DNA of 13,730 nt, from contig JAIPBB010000126.1 of NCBI GenBank assembly GCA_021739805.1, positions 1 through 13,730 of the forward strand, read 5' to 3'. Shown in pieces: positions 1 to 6,648 of this stretch; within the stretch, counting starts at the first letter, position 1; each line of letters starts with the position of its first letter. This stretch comes from Saprospiraceae bacterium. GTDB taxonomy: Bacteria; Bacteroidota; Bacteroidia; Bacteroidales; JAIPBB01. The notes under the pieces were generated by a model. That model ran no database searches and was not told the origin of the DNA. It saw only the letters and a program-made list of their open reading frames with translations. Both the position numbers and the translations under genes were made by a program.

Positions 1-1
1 G

Positions 2-28
2 AATAAACTAAATAAGGAGGAAATGTAA
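2..28 (+). CDS. Possible 3' end of an upstream gene, overlapping the symporter start
   Basis: An open frame enters from the left edge, reads NKLNKEEM and stops at a TAA (26-28) whose last base is the A of the symporter ATG, giving a TAATG overlap. Seen directly: only eight codons and the stop. Known of the family: acetate-type sodium symporters are often preceded by a small membrane subunit gene (DUF4212 or DUF485). A coupled small subunit gene is therefore plausible, but eight codons cannot identify it, and this may be chance. Confidence 0.28.
   Translation, partial: NKLNKEEM
14..20 (+). promoter_or_regulatory. Strong Shine-Dalgarno sequence for the symporter
   Basis: The sequence aaggagg ends 7 bases before the ATG at 28, an almost full anti-16S match at ideal spacing. 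It settles the start codon. Most genes in this phylum lack such a motif, and none of the other start codons I inspected here has one, so its strength is unusual in this window. Confidence 0.7.
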
Positions 29-1935
29 TGATATATGAAGCCTCAACATTTGCAATAGTTTTATTTCTGGTTTTTGTAGCCTTAGTTCTTGGCTTATCGT
101 TTTATTTTGCCAGAAAAACTAAATCCGCCAGCGGTTATTTTGCTGCAGGTGGAACAATTCACTGGGCAGTTAACGGAATCGCATTTGCCGGTGATTATTT
201 ATCTGCAGCCTCTTTCTTAGGGATTTGCGGAATGATTGCATTCTCAGGTTATGATGGATTTTTATATTCCATTGGTTATCTTGCAGGATGGGTTGTTGCA
301 TTGTTCTTAGTTGCAGAACCTCTAAAACGTTTAGGTAAATTTACGTTTACCGATGCATTAGATGCAAAATTTAATTCAAAAGGAATTCAGTTTACAGCAG
401 CTTTAAGTACACTAATTGTTTCATTATTCTATTTAATACCACAAATGGTAGGTGCAGGAGCTCTTGTTAAACCTTTGTTAGGTTTGGAGCATTGGGTAGG
501 TGTTGTAATAGTTGGTGTAATTGTAATTACTATTGTTGCAACAGCAGGTATGACATCAACAACCTATGTTCAATTTCTTAAAGGTAGTTTACTAATAATT
601 TTTTCTACCATACTAGCAGTTTATATCTTCAATAATGGACTAAATCTAACACCAGTTCAAGGCGGACAAAATTATCATAAATTTATCGAACTTAGTGAAG
701 GCGATATGCAAGGTTATGAGATTGTAGATAATATTGATGTAAAAGATCATCATTTCTATAAGATGGAAAAAGAAGGCATAATGCGTTGGTTCCAGTTTGC
801 TGATGATAAATATGTTGAAGTTCTTTCAAAAACAATAACTGCTGATGATAAGGTTTTATACAATGGAAAGCCAAAAGAAGAAGAAGCATTTTTTCAGGTT
901 GGTCATTTAAGCAAAATTGTCGTTGTTGAAAAGGGAGTTGAAAAGGAAGTTGAAAAAACAGGTCCATTGGGTCCATTCAAGTTTTTATCTACAATTGGAT
1001 CTGAGGGAACTGTTATAATAAGATTTGTGAAAGAAAGTTTTAGTAATGGCGAAGACAAGGTTACAGTATGGCGACAGCAAGAAACTGCCGGTAAAGATAT
1101 GTTAATGCCTGGTCTTAAGTTTACGAATCTTAGAGAAAAGACTCCAATAGGTAAGATTAATTTTATCTCATTAATGCTTGCATTATTCTTAGGAACTGCT
1201 TCATTACCACATATTTTAATTCGTTATTATACTGTTCGAAGTCAGAAAGCTGCCAGGAAATCAACTATTGTGGCAATTGCTGCAATTGGATTCTTCTACA
1301 TTTTAACTCTTTTCATGGGATTAGGAGCTTCAGTTAATGGTGTTCTTGATGTTGAAAGTAGTAATATGTCGGGGCCACTTCTTGCAAAAGCATTTGGAAT
1401 AGGTTTGTTCTCGATAATATCGGCTATAGCGTTTGCAACTGTTCTTGGGACTGTGAGTGGATTAATAGTAGCTTCATCTGGTGCAATCGCCCATGACTTT
1501 ATCGATAAGTTTTTAGGCAAAGAACTTACAGATAAAAAGAAGGTATTTGCAGGAAAAATAGCTGCTTTCGCTGTTGGTGGAGTTGCAATTCTATTAGGTA
1601 TTTTATTTAAAGGTATGAATGTTTCATTCCTGGTTGGATGGGCTTTTGCTGTTGCAGCATCAGCAAATCTTCCGGCTATTCTGATGGTATTATTCTGGAA
1701 GAAAACAACAGCAAAAGGTGTTTCATGGTCAATTATTGTTGGTATTGTTACTGCACTCGGAATTATTATAACAGGTCCTTCAATTGGTGAACAATTCTTT
1801 GGAATTTTACCCGAAAATGCAATTCAACCATTAGATTCTCCAGCTATAATTTCATTCACATTAGCATTAATTACACTTGTTGTTGTTTCTTTATTAACCC
1901 AAAAGGATAACAGCACTAAAATAGATATTAAATAA
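28..1935 (+). CDS. Sodium:solute symporter, cation/acetate symporter (ActP-like)
   Basis: An inner-membrane Na+-coupled symporter of the SSS family, closest to the acetate/monocarboxylate branch. Helices are evident from residue 8 onward. The N-terminal segment has FARKTKSASGYFAAGG (27-42) and GDYLSAASFLG (55-65), where the SSS core usually begins. Residues 389-403 (GTASLPHILIRYYTV) match the acetate permease signature around helix 8. At 635 residues it is longer than E. coli ActP (about 549). The excess is a hydrophilic, charged stretch at about 210-375 between two helical blocks, likely one soluble loop domain. The start is fixed by the aaggagg at 14-20. A strong terminator follows. It may be translationally coupled to a gene outside the window. 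Acetate is the likely substrate, but propionate, pyruvate or another small acid is possible. The SSS assignment is firm; the substrate is inference. Confidence 0.9.
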   Translation: MIYEASTFAIVLFLVFVALVLGLSFYFARKTKSASGYFAAGGTIHWAVNGIAFAGDYLSAASFLGICGMIAFSGYDGFLYSIGYLAGWVVALFLVAEPLKRLGKFTFTDALDAKFNSKGIQFTAALSTLIVSLFYLIPQMVGAGALVKPLLGLEHWVGVVIVGVIVITIVATAGMTSTTYVQFLKGSLLIIFSTILAVYIFNNGLNLTPVQGGQNYHKFIELSEGDMQGYEIVDNIDVKDHHFYKMEKEGIMRWFQFADDKYVEVLSKTITADDKVLYNGKPKEEEAFFQVGHLSKIVVVEKGVEKEVEKTGPLGPFKFLSTIGSEGTVIIRFVKESFSNGEDKVTVWRQQETAGKDMLMPGLKFTNLREKTPIGKINFISLMLALFLGTASLPHILIRYYTVRSQKAARKSTIVAIAAIGFFYILTLFMGLGASVNGVLDVESSNMSGPLLAKAFGIGLFSIISAIAFATVLGTVSGLIVASSGAIAHDFIDKFLGKELTDKKKVFAGKIAAFAVGGVAILLGILFKGMNVSFLVGWAFAVAASANLPAILMVLFWKKTTAKGVSWSIIVGIVTALGIIITGPSIGEQFFGILPENAIQPLDSPAIISFTLALITLVVVSLLTQKDNSTKIDIK

Positions 1936-1952
1936 TTTAAATTTTTAGAAAT

Positions 1953-1988
1953 AAAAATCCCCGATAATAAAATTGTCGGGGATTTTTT
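1953..1988. terminator. Intrinsic terminator after the symporter gene
   Basis: A 12-bp perfect stem (aaaaatccccga at 1953-1964 with tcggggattttt at 1976-1987) encloses an 11-base loop and runs into T residues. It lies 17 bp after the symporter stop. The A-rich left arm gives T residues on the minus strand too, so it could work in both directions and also stop the convergent gene at 2170-2631. Confidence 0.85.
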
Positions 1989-1995
1989 ATTTTAT

Positions 1996-2154
1996 ATAGT
2001 GTCTGCAAGAAAACTACCCCTGAATTGAAAATTAGCCTTTCCCCGTTCCGCCAATTGGCGGATGGACTTATTTTTAGTGAGTTCACCCTTTAGAAGGGCT
2101 TGGGGAAAAACTCACTAAAAATCAATATTTGTCGGGTTTTCTTGCTGACACTAT
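1996..2154. repeat. 159-bp inverted-repeat element (MITE-like)
   Basis: Nineteen-base ends at 1996-2014 and 2136-2154 are inverted repeats with 18 of 19 matches. Inside lie a second perfect 13-bp inverted pair (2071-2083 with 2109-2121), a 16-bp perfect palindrome (2047-2062) and a small hairpin (2086-2098). A further pair, tttcccc at 2038-2044 with ggggaaa at 2102-2108, allows an alternative fold. There is no reading frame and I see no clear target duplication. The layout fits a miniature inverted-repeat transposable element or a folded dispersed repeat placed between two convergent genes. No transposase with matching ends is in the window. Confidence 0.6.
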
Positions 2155-2169
2155 TTAGAAAAATCAACT

Positions 2170-2631
2170 TTATTTTGTTTGTTTCTCAAAAAGCGAATAT
2201 GCTTTTTGGTCTAGTAGTTCTTTTGGAAAAAAGATTATTTGTTTATTCGGTAATTTGATATGGAAATACTTGCTGTTTTCCAATAGTTTGTTTTTGTTCA
2301 AATCTATTTTGTCTTCTCTAAGTCTGTCTTTTATATATAAAAAGTTTTCATCGAGTTTGTAATCAAAGGTTTCGTCTCTTGAAGGTAATACAATAACAAA
2401 TATTAAAGGTTTAATTGTATAAAACATGCCATAAGCAAGGCAAACCGTAACTAATAGAAAACCTAATGTTGAGCTTTCTTTTATTGTTGAGAAAAGATAT
2501 AAATAAAGACCAATTGCTGTTAATGTTGGTCCCATAAATCGACGCATTGTGTTGATAACACCAATTTGACCAAAGAAATAATTATAAATATAAAATCGTT
2601 GAAATTCTCTTTTTGTTAATGTTATTTTCAT
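2170..2631 (-). CDS. Small membrane protein, YcxB-like architecture
   Basis: A 153-residue protein with two hydrophobic helices close together (about 34-50 and 56-81), followed by a basic/acidic cytosolic tail (about 83-153). The tail ends in a strand-rich pattern with IIFFPKELL near residues 132-140. This resembles the YcxB family, where two helices precede a small PH-like domain with a conserved 'iP+..l' motif. The function of that family is unknown. The gene is on the minus strand downstream of the two-component genes, with about 160 bp of repeat-containing DNA between, so it is probably transcribed separately. Its 3' end faces the symporter terminator and the MITE-like element. The start at 2631 has no Shine-Dalgarno sequence, as is common in this phylum. 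The gene is likely real; the family assignment is tentative. Confidence 0.6.
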   Translation of the reverse strand: MKITLTKREFQRFYIYNYFFGQIGVINTMRRFMGPTLTAIGLYLYLFSTIKESSTLGFLLVTVCLAYGMFYTIKPLIFVIVLPSRDETFDYKLDENFLYIKDRLREDKIDLNKNKLLENSKYFHIKLPNKQIIFFPKELLDQKAYSLFEKQTK

Positions 2632-2721
2632 TTTGGTAAAAGGATTAATAGAAAAACCAAAAATACATTATTATTTCAAATTTGACATCACACATTTGAT
2701 AACAAAATTTGAGATTGTTTT

Positions 2722-2772
2722 CAGGATTATAAATGCAAGATACAGGATAAAAGATGCAAGATACAGGATTAA
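2722..2772. repeat. 21-bp tandem repeat, about 2.4 copies
   Basis: The 16-base word atgcaagatacaggat occurs at 2733-2748 and 2754-2769, a period of 21, and a partial unit (caggatta) precedes it at 2722-2729. It lies downstream of the response regulator gene and upstream of the YcxB-like gene. No function is visible. Confidence 0.8.
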
Positions 2773-2793
2773 TGGCTGATAAAGGTCAACCTT

Positions 2794-3438
2794 TTATATA
2801 ATATTATTATTTACAGCGTACATGACTAATCCAGCAGTATTTCGTACATTCAGTTTGCTAAGTAAATTTCTTCTATGGGTTTCGATAGTGTGATGGCTTA
2901 CGTTTAAAGCTTCAGATATTTCGGTAGAAGTAAATTCACGAGAGATAAGTTTAAGAATTTCACGTTCTCTATCTGTAAGTTGGATAATTTCGATTGCCGA
3001 TTCTACTTGTGGTTTTTCTGGTGTTATATAACTCTGAAAAATTGTTTCAGCAACTTCTTTGCTATAATATGTTTGTCCTGAAGCTACCTTTTTGATTGCT
3101 TCAATTAAATCTTTTTTACCTGTGTTTTTTAGAATATATCCTGATGCTCCGGTATTAATTATTTGATTAATATATTTCATGCTTTTGTGCATAGTTAGCA
3201 TTAACACCTTTGCATATTTGTAATCTTTAACAACAATTTTTGTTGTTTCAATTCCATTCATTTCAGGCATATTAATGTCCATCAATATAACATCAACAAC
3301 ATTTTTCTTTAGAAATTTTATGACTTCATTTCCATTTAACGCCTGACCGCTAACTTTGATTGCCGATTCAGTAGCAAGTACTGCCTTGAGTCCGTCAATA
3401 AACATCTGATGGTCGTCAGCTATTAGTACTCTAATCAT
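2794..3438 (-). CDS. Response regulator, NarL/LuxR type
   Basis: A 214-residue cytosolic DNA-binding response regulator. The receiver domain (1-120) has the acidic pair D8/D9, phospho-acceptor D54 in MDINMPEMNG, T82 and K104 (GYILKN). A linker leads to a LuxR-type helix-turn-helix (about 150-214) with LTDREREIL and the recognition segment SHHTIETHRRNLLSKLNV. It starts 3 bp after the stop of the sensor kinase gene, so the two are surely co-transcribed and form a cognate pair. All key receiver residues are present, so phosphorylation should control dimerisation and DNA binding. Target genes cannot be read from the sequence; autoregulation or control of nearby genes is possible. The family assignment is firm. 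Confidence 0.95.
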   Translation of the reverse strand: MIRVLIADDHQMFIDGLKAVLATESAIKVSGQALNGNEVIKFLKKNVVDVILMDINMPEMNGIETTKIVVKDYKYAKVLMLTMHKSMKYINQIINTGASGYILKNTGKKDLIEAIKKVASGQTYYSKEVAETIFQSYITPEKPQVESAIEIIQLTDREREILKLISREFTSTEISEALNVSHHTIETHRRNLLSKLNVRNTAGLVMYAVNNNII

Positions 3439-3441
3439 AAT

Positions 3442-5178
3442 TTAGTTTTTTAGTGGTATGTCAATAATCACTATAGTGCCTTTTCCAATCCTTGAATCAA
3501 TGGAAACATTACCATTAAGATTGTCGATTCTGGATTGAATATTTTTTAAACCTATACCTTTTCCTTTATTATCAGCTAAGTTAAAACCTTTACCATTATC
3601 TTCAACAATTAAATTCAGGTTTTGCTCATGTCGTGTCAACTCGATTGAAATGTCTTTGGCATTCGAATGTTTAATAATATTTCCAACCAATTCCTGGACA
3701 ATTCTGTATAAAATAATTTCGATTGATGAATTTAATCTTGAATCAATTCCATGTGCACTTATATTTACCTTGAGTTTCTTAGTGTTTTCCAAAGTGGTTT
3801 TAATTTCGTTTAATCCGGAAATTAAATCGAATTTTGCCAAAACACCTGAGTCCAGGCTGTGAGAAATATTTCTAATATCGTCGCAGGCTTTATCGAGAAG
3901 ATTATTTACAGTTTTAAATTGCTCAACATTTTCAATGCTGTCTTCTAAACTACCAAAATGTAATTTAACCGTTGCAAGCAAACTACCCATATTATCATGG
4001 AGTTCGCCTGCAATTCTTTTTCTTTCTTTTTCCTGTCCCTCCATCATTGAGTTGAAATTAGAAACATCTTGTTTGTTTAATAAGTCAATTATTTTTTGAC
4101 GGTTTATCTCTTCTTGTTGTGATGCTTGAATTAGGGTTGACTTTTGTTTGTGTTTTAGGTTTTTTCTGATTATTACAAGAATTATTAAAGTAAGGACTAA
4201 TCCAAAAATTACTAAAATAATAATAAGTCTTTGTTGTTTAGCTTGCTTATTTTGATCTCTAATCCTTTCGTCTTTTAATTTGAGTTCCTGGTTTTTTTTT
4301 CCGGTTTCGTATTTTTCCTGCATTTCGGCAATTTGCCTGGTGGTTGTTTCTTGGAATAATGTATCGTTCATTTTAATATATTTTTGCAGATAGATTACAG
4401 CGTTTTTATAATCCTTTAAATTAATATATGCATTTGAGAATCCGAAATATATATCTCTTTTATATTTTTTTAAATTTAACTCATTTGCCAAGACAAAACA
4501 TTTTTCAAAATATTCAATTGCTGTTTGATTTTCAGAACTGTCACCATATATTGATGCAATATTGTACAGTTCTTGGGCTATATCAGTTTTTGTTCCTAAT
4601 TCATTCGCTAAGTCTAAAGATTTGAAGCCATATTCCAAAGCTTTATAGTATTTTTCCCATATATTATAAACTAATGATATAGTATGAAGAGTGTGGATTT
4701 GTTTTTTTTTATTTCCGGTTTTTTTATACAACTCATGGCTCAACTTAAAATAGTATAGAGCTTTATTGTAATTCTCAGTTTGGCCGTTTAACTTGCCTAA
4801 AGCAAGATAAGCATCAGCGATATCGTCATCATTTCCATATTGTTTTGAGATAATTAGTGCATTGTTATAATATTCTCGTGTTTTAGGAAAATTATTATTG
4901 CGTGCATGAATTTTGCCAATTTCAATATAACATTTTACAATTCTCATTCTTTCGCCAACTTTTTCATATAGTTTTAGACTTTTTATAAAGTAATTTAATG
5001 ATAGATTATAACTGCCTTGCTTAAAATAATCTATACCACTTGAAAACAAACTGTCAGCTAAAGAGATTTCGGGATTAATTTTAAAATCTTTAATGCTATC
5101 TTTAGCATAAATGTTATTAGTATTATAAATACCACTAAAGAATAAAATTATAAGAAAAATAATAATATGTCTTTTCAT
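3442..5178 (-). CDS. TPR-containing sensor histidine kinase (HisKA_3)
   Basis: A 578-residue membrane sensor. A signal peptide (about 1-25) exports a sensory region of TPR repeats (about 40-275) with the usual pattern of Y, A, G and L spacing. A coiled coil (about 280-315) leads to one transmembrane helix (about 318-338). The cytosolic part has a second coiled linker, then HisKA_3 with KERKRIAGELHDNMGSL; H394 is the predicted phosphorylation site. The HATPase domain follows, with N500 (QELVGNIIKHS), DNGKGF (527-532) and GKGIGLKN (538-545). This architecture is common in Bacteroidota, where the TPR region is presumed to bind a periplasmic protein or peptide signal. The partner is the NarL-type regulator 3 bp downstream. 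The 102-aa gene lies 66 bp upstream on the same strand. All catalytic motifs look intact. The ligand is unknown. Confidence 0.95.
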   Translation of the reverse strand: MKRHIIIFLIILFFSGIYNTNNIYAKDSIKDFKINPEISLADSLFSSGIDYFKQGSYNLSLNYFIKSLKLYEKVGERMRIVKCYIEIGKIHARNNNFPKTREYYNNALIISKQYGNDDDIADAYLALGKLNGQTENYNKALYYFKLSHELYKKTGNKKKQIHTLHTISLVYNIWEKYYKALEYGFKSLDLANELGTKTDIAQELYNIASIYGDSSENQTAIEYFEKCFVLANELNLKKYKRDIYFGFSNAYINLKDYKNAVIYLQKYIKMNDTLFQETTTRQIAEMQEKYETGKKNQELKLKDERIRDQNKQAKQQRLIIILVIFGLVLTLIILVIIRKNLKHKQKSTLIQASQQEEINRQKIIDLLNKQDVSNFNSMMEGQEKERKRIAGELHDNMGSLLATVKLHFGSLEDSIENVEQFKTVNNLLDKACDDIRNISHSLDSGVLAKFDLISGLNEIKTTLENTKKLKVNISAHGIDSRLNSSIEIILYRIVQELVGNIIKHSNAKDISIELTRHEQNLNLIVEDNGKGFNLADNKGKGIGLKNIQSRIDNLNGNVSIDSRIGKGTIVIIDIPLKN

Positions 5179-5244
5179 ATTCAGAAAATATAAAATTAGC
5201 CATTAAATGTAAGCTAAATTATTTTTTTGGTATCTTTAGATTAT

Positions 5245-5553
5245 TTAATCCCAGTTTATTTTATTTTTACCAGGTTGTGGCTCATCTAACTCATGCCCTT
5301 CAGCATTAACACCAAAAACTGTTACTATAATATATTGTGCGTTTTCAGGTTTCATTAACGGAATTTCAATTTCAGGAACAATTTCTCCATCTTCAATTAA
5401 TCGAATTGTAATATATGTGATTTCATCTTTTACTGTAACTATTGGCTCATCATCGAAAGGACTCCAAGCTTCAGGTTCTAATAATTGTGTTGTTAACAGA
5501 TAATCAGCTTCTTCTAGTTCTACTATATTAAGTTCAAAATTAAATTGGCTCAT
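5245..5553 (-). CDS. Acidic hypothetical protein, 102 aa
   Basis: I do not recognise this family. The protein is strongly acidic, has no signal peptide or membrane segment, and shows alternating hydrophobic stretches (TYITIRLI, YIIVTVFGV) that suggest a small beta-sheet fold. It contains EIVPEIEIPLMKPENA near the middle. It sits between the phosphatase-fold enzyme gene (56 bp upstream) and the sensor kinase gene (66 bp downstream), all on the minus strand, so it may share their transcript. The regular codon pattern, plausible composition and clean fit between neighbours favour a real gene. The start at 5553 is the only good ATG near the upstream gap. A function cannot be proposed. Confidence 0.7.
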   Translation of the reverse strand: MSQFNFELNIVELEEADYLLTTQLLEPEAWSPFDDEPIVTVKDEITYITIRLIEDGEIVPEIEIPLMKPENAQYIIVTVFGVNAEGHELDEPQPGKNKINWD

Positions 5554-5609
5554 GATTAATAAGTTTTAGTTAATAAATTAAATAAATCTATTTCCGCAAT
5601 AAAGGTATA

Positions 5610-6482
5610 TTATTTCTTGATTACTTCAAAATAAAGCATAGCATGGTCAGAATAATCTTTTATCCATTTGTCTTGCTCATCAATTGAAGCTACTTGTGGC
5701 CAGCCAATAACCTGGACATCGGCATTTATAAGGTTAATTTCATAATTCAATGGGAATGTTTTAAACTCTAAATGTTTTGATGCAAAAACATGGTCGAGGT
5801 CTGATTGAGGATAACTCGACTTACTGCCATTGCTAAATGTGAAAGGATAATCTTTCACTAATTGTTTCATTTTATAATAGGCAGCTCTTCTTTTTATTCT
5901 TTTGATTTCAAGGCTTGCAGGAATTTTTTTATCATAAGGATATTCCATCCCCATAGTGTTTAGGTCGCCCAGGAAAACATAATTTGCCCCCTCGGAACTA
6001 GGAGTAACTTTATTTAATACAGTTCTGAATTTTAAAGCTCTAGATAGCATATCATCTCTCATTCCAAAACCTTTTGGGTCGTTTCCACTTTTAGTGTGTA
6101 AAAACAAAATTGTGTAATCTTCGCCATCCACTCTAAGACTTAATAATGCACCGGGTCTTAAATACGAGCCACCCGACTTAAACTCAACTTTTTGAGTGAA
6201 AAATGCTGAGAAACTGCTTTTAACACCAATTAAAATCTCCTGTGTTTGCGGACCTTCTGTTATATGAAATTGATAGTTAGGAAATTTATCCAATAATACT
6301 CTATAAAAATCGTCTCCTTCAACTTCGTATAAACCTATAATATCAGGTCTTTTGGAGTTTATTAAATCAGAAACTCTATTCATTCTTTTTTCAAATAAAT
6401 CCCAATCACTTTTTTTTGAACTGCTTCCCGGTTTTTTGAAATGTTCTACATTCCAGGATACTACAGAAAATACTTTTTTCAT
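5610..6482 (-). CDS. Endonuclease/exonuclease/phosphatase-family hydrolase
   Basis: A 290-residue protein of the metal-dependent EEP fold shared by AP endonucleases, DNase I, sphingomyelinases and inositol phosphatases. The family motifs appear in order: SWNVEHF (N11), GLYEVEGDDF with metal ligand E53, LFLHTKSG (H129), VFLGDLNT (D173, N175), SDLDHVFAS (D230, H231) and the terminal SDH (D279, H280). The full catalytic set is present. There is no signal peptide, so it should act in the cytoplasm. Length is normal for the fold. The gene has a good candidate promoter just upstream (6507-6537) and is followed by the 102-aa gene on the same strand. The substrate cannot be read from sequence; a nuclease acting on DNA/RNA ends is as likely as a phosphodiesterase of another kind. 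Confidence 0.88.
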   Translation of the reverse strand: MKKVFSVVSWNVEHFKKPGSSSKKSDWDLFEKRMNRVSDLINSKRPDIIGLYEVEGDDFYRVLLDKFPNYQFHITEGPQTQEILIGVKSSFSAFFTQKVEFKSGGSYLRPGALLSLRVDGEDYTILFLHTKSGNDPKGFGMRDDMLSRALKFRTVLNKVTPSSEGANYVFLGDLNTMGMEYPYDKKIPASLEIKRIKRRAAYYKMKQLVKDYPFTFSNGSKSSYPQSDLDHVFASKHLEFKTFPLNYEINLINADVQVIGWPQVASIDEQDKWIKDYSDHAMLYFEVIKK

Positions 6483-6506
6483 ATTCTTTTAGTTTAAATC
6501 AACAAA

Positions 6507-6537
6507 CAAAGGTAGTTAGAGAATATAGAAAATCAAT
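6507..6537 (-). promoter_or_regulatory. Bacteroidota-type promoter for the EEP-fold gene
   Basis: On the minus strand ATTG (6537-6534), a 19-base spacer and TACCTTTG (6514-6507) match the -33 TTTG / -7 TAnnTTTG consensus of the phylum, with full agreement at the -7 box. The predicted start leaves a leader of about 20 bases before the ATG at 6482. The -33 box is inside the edge of the 110-bp repeat. Confidence 0.5.
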
Positions 6538-6642
6538 CCCAGAAAACAGGTATTTTTCTATACCTGTTTTCAGGTAGTAATTTCAAATAATTTGGCTTAA
6601 AAGCATGTGAATCAGAGAAATGACAATTATGTGGATTTTGGG
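6533..6642. repeat. 110-bp direct repeat, copy 1
   Basis: Aligns without gaps to 9122-9231 at 102 of 110 positions, same orientation. It contains a perfect 12-bp hairpin (arms gaaaacaggtat at 6542-6553 and atacctgttttc at 6560-6571, 6-base loop). It also contains an overlapping 6-4-6 palindrome tacctg-tttt-caggta (6561-6576). It begins 6 bp beyond the stop of the T9SS gene (read on the minus strand) and ends at the promoter of the EEP gene. The hairpin has no T run after it, so it is not a typical terminator. Confidence 0.9.
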
Positions 6643-6648
6643 TGATTG

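Noticed and set aside
692..976. Minus-strand reading frame of 94 codons inside the symporter gene
   Set aside because: It lies antisense to the coding loop of a clear SSS symporter, has a biased Q/L-rich composition typical of reversed codons and no recognisable family.
6542..6571. Hairpin in repeat copy 1 as a standard intrinsic terminator of the T9SS gene
   Set aside because: No T run follows the stem on the minus strand, the stem is AT-rich, and the same structure in copy 2 lies about 170 bp past another gene; a regulatory or repeat role fits better.
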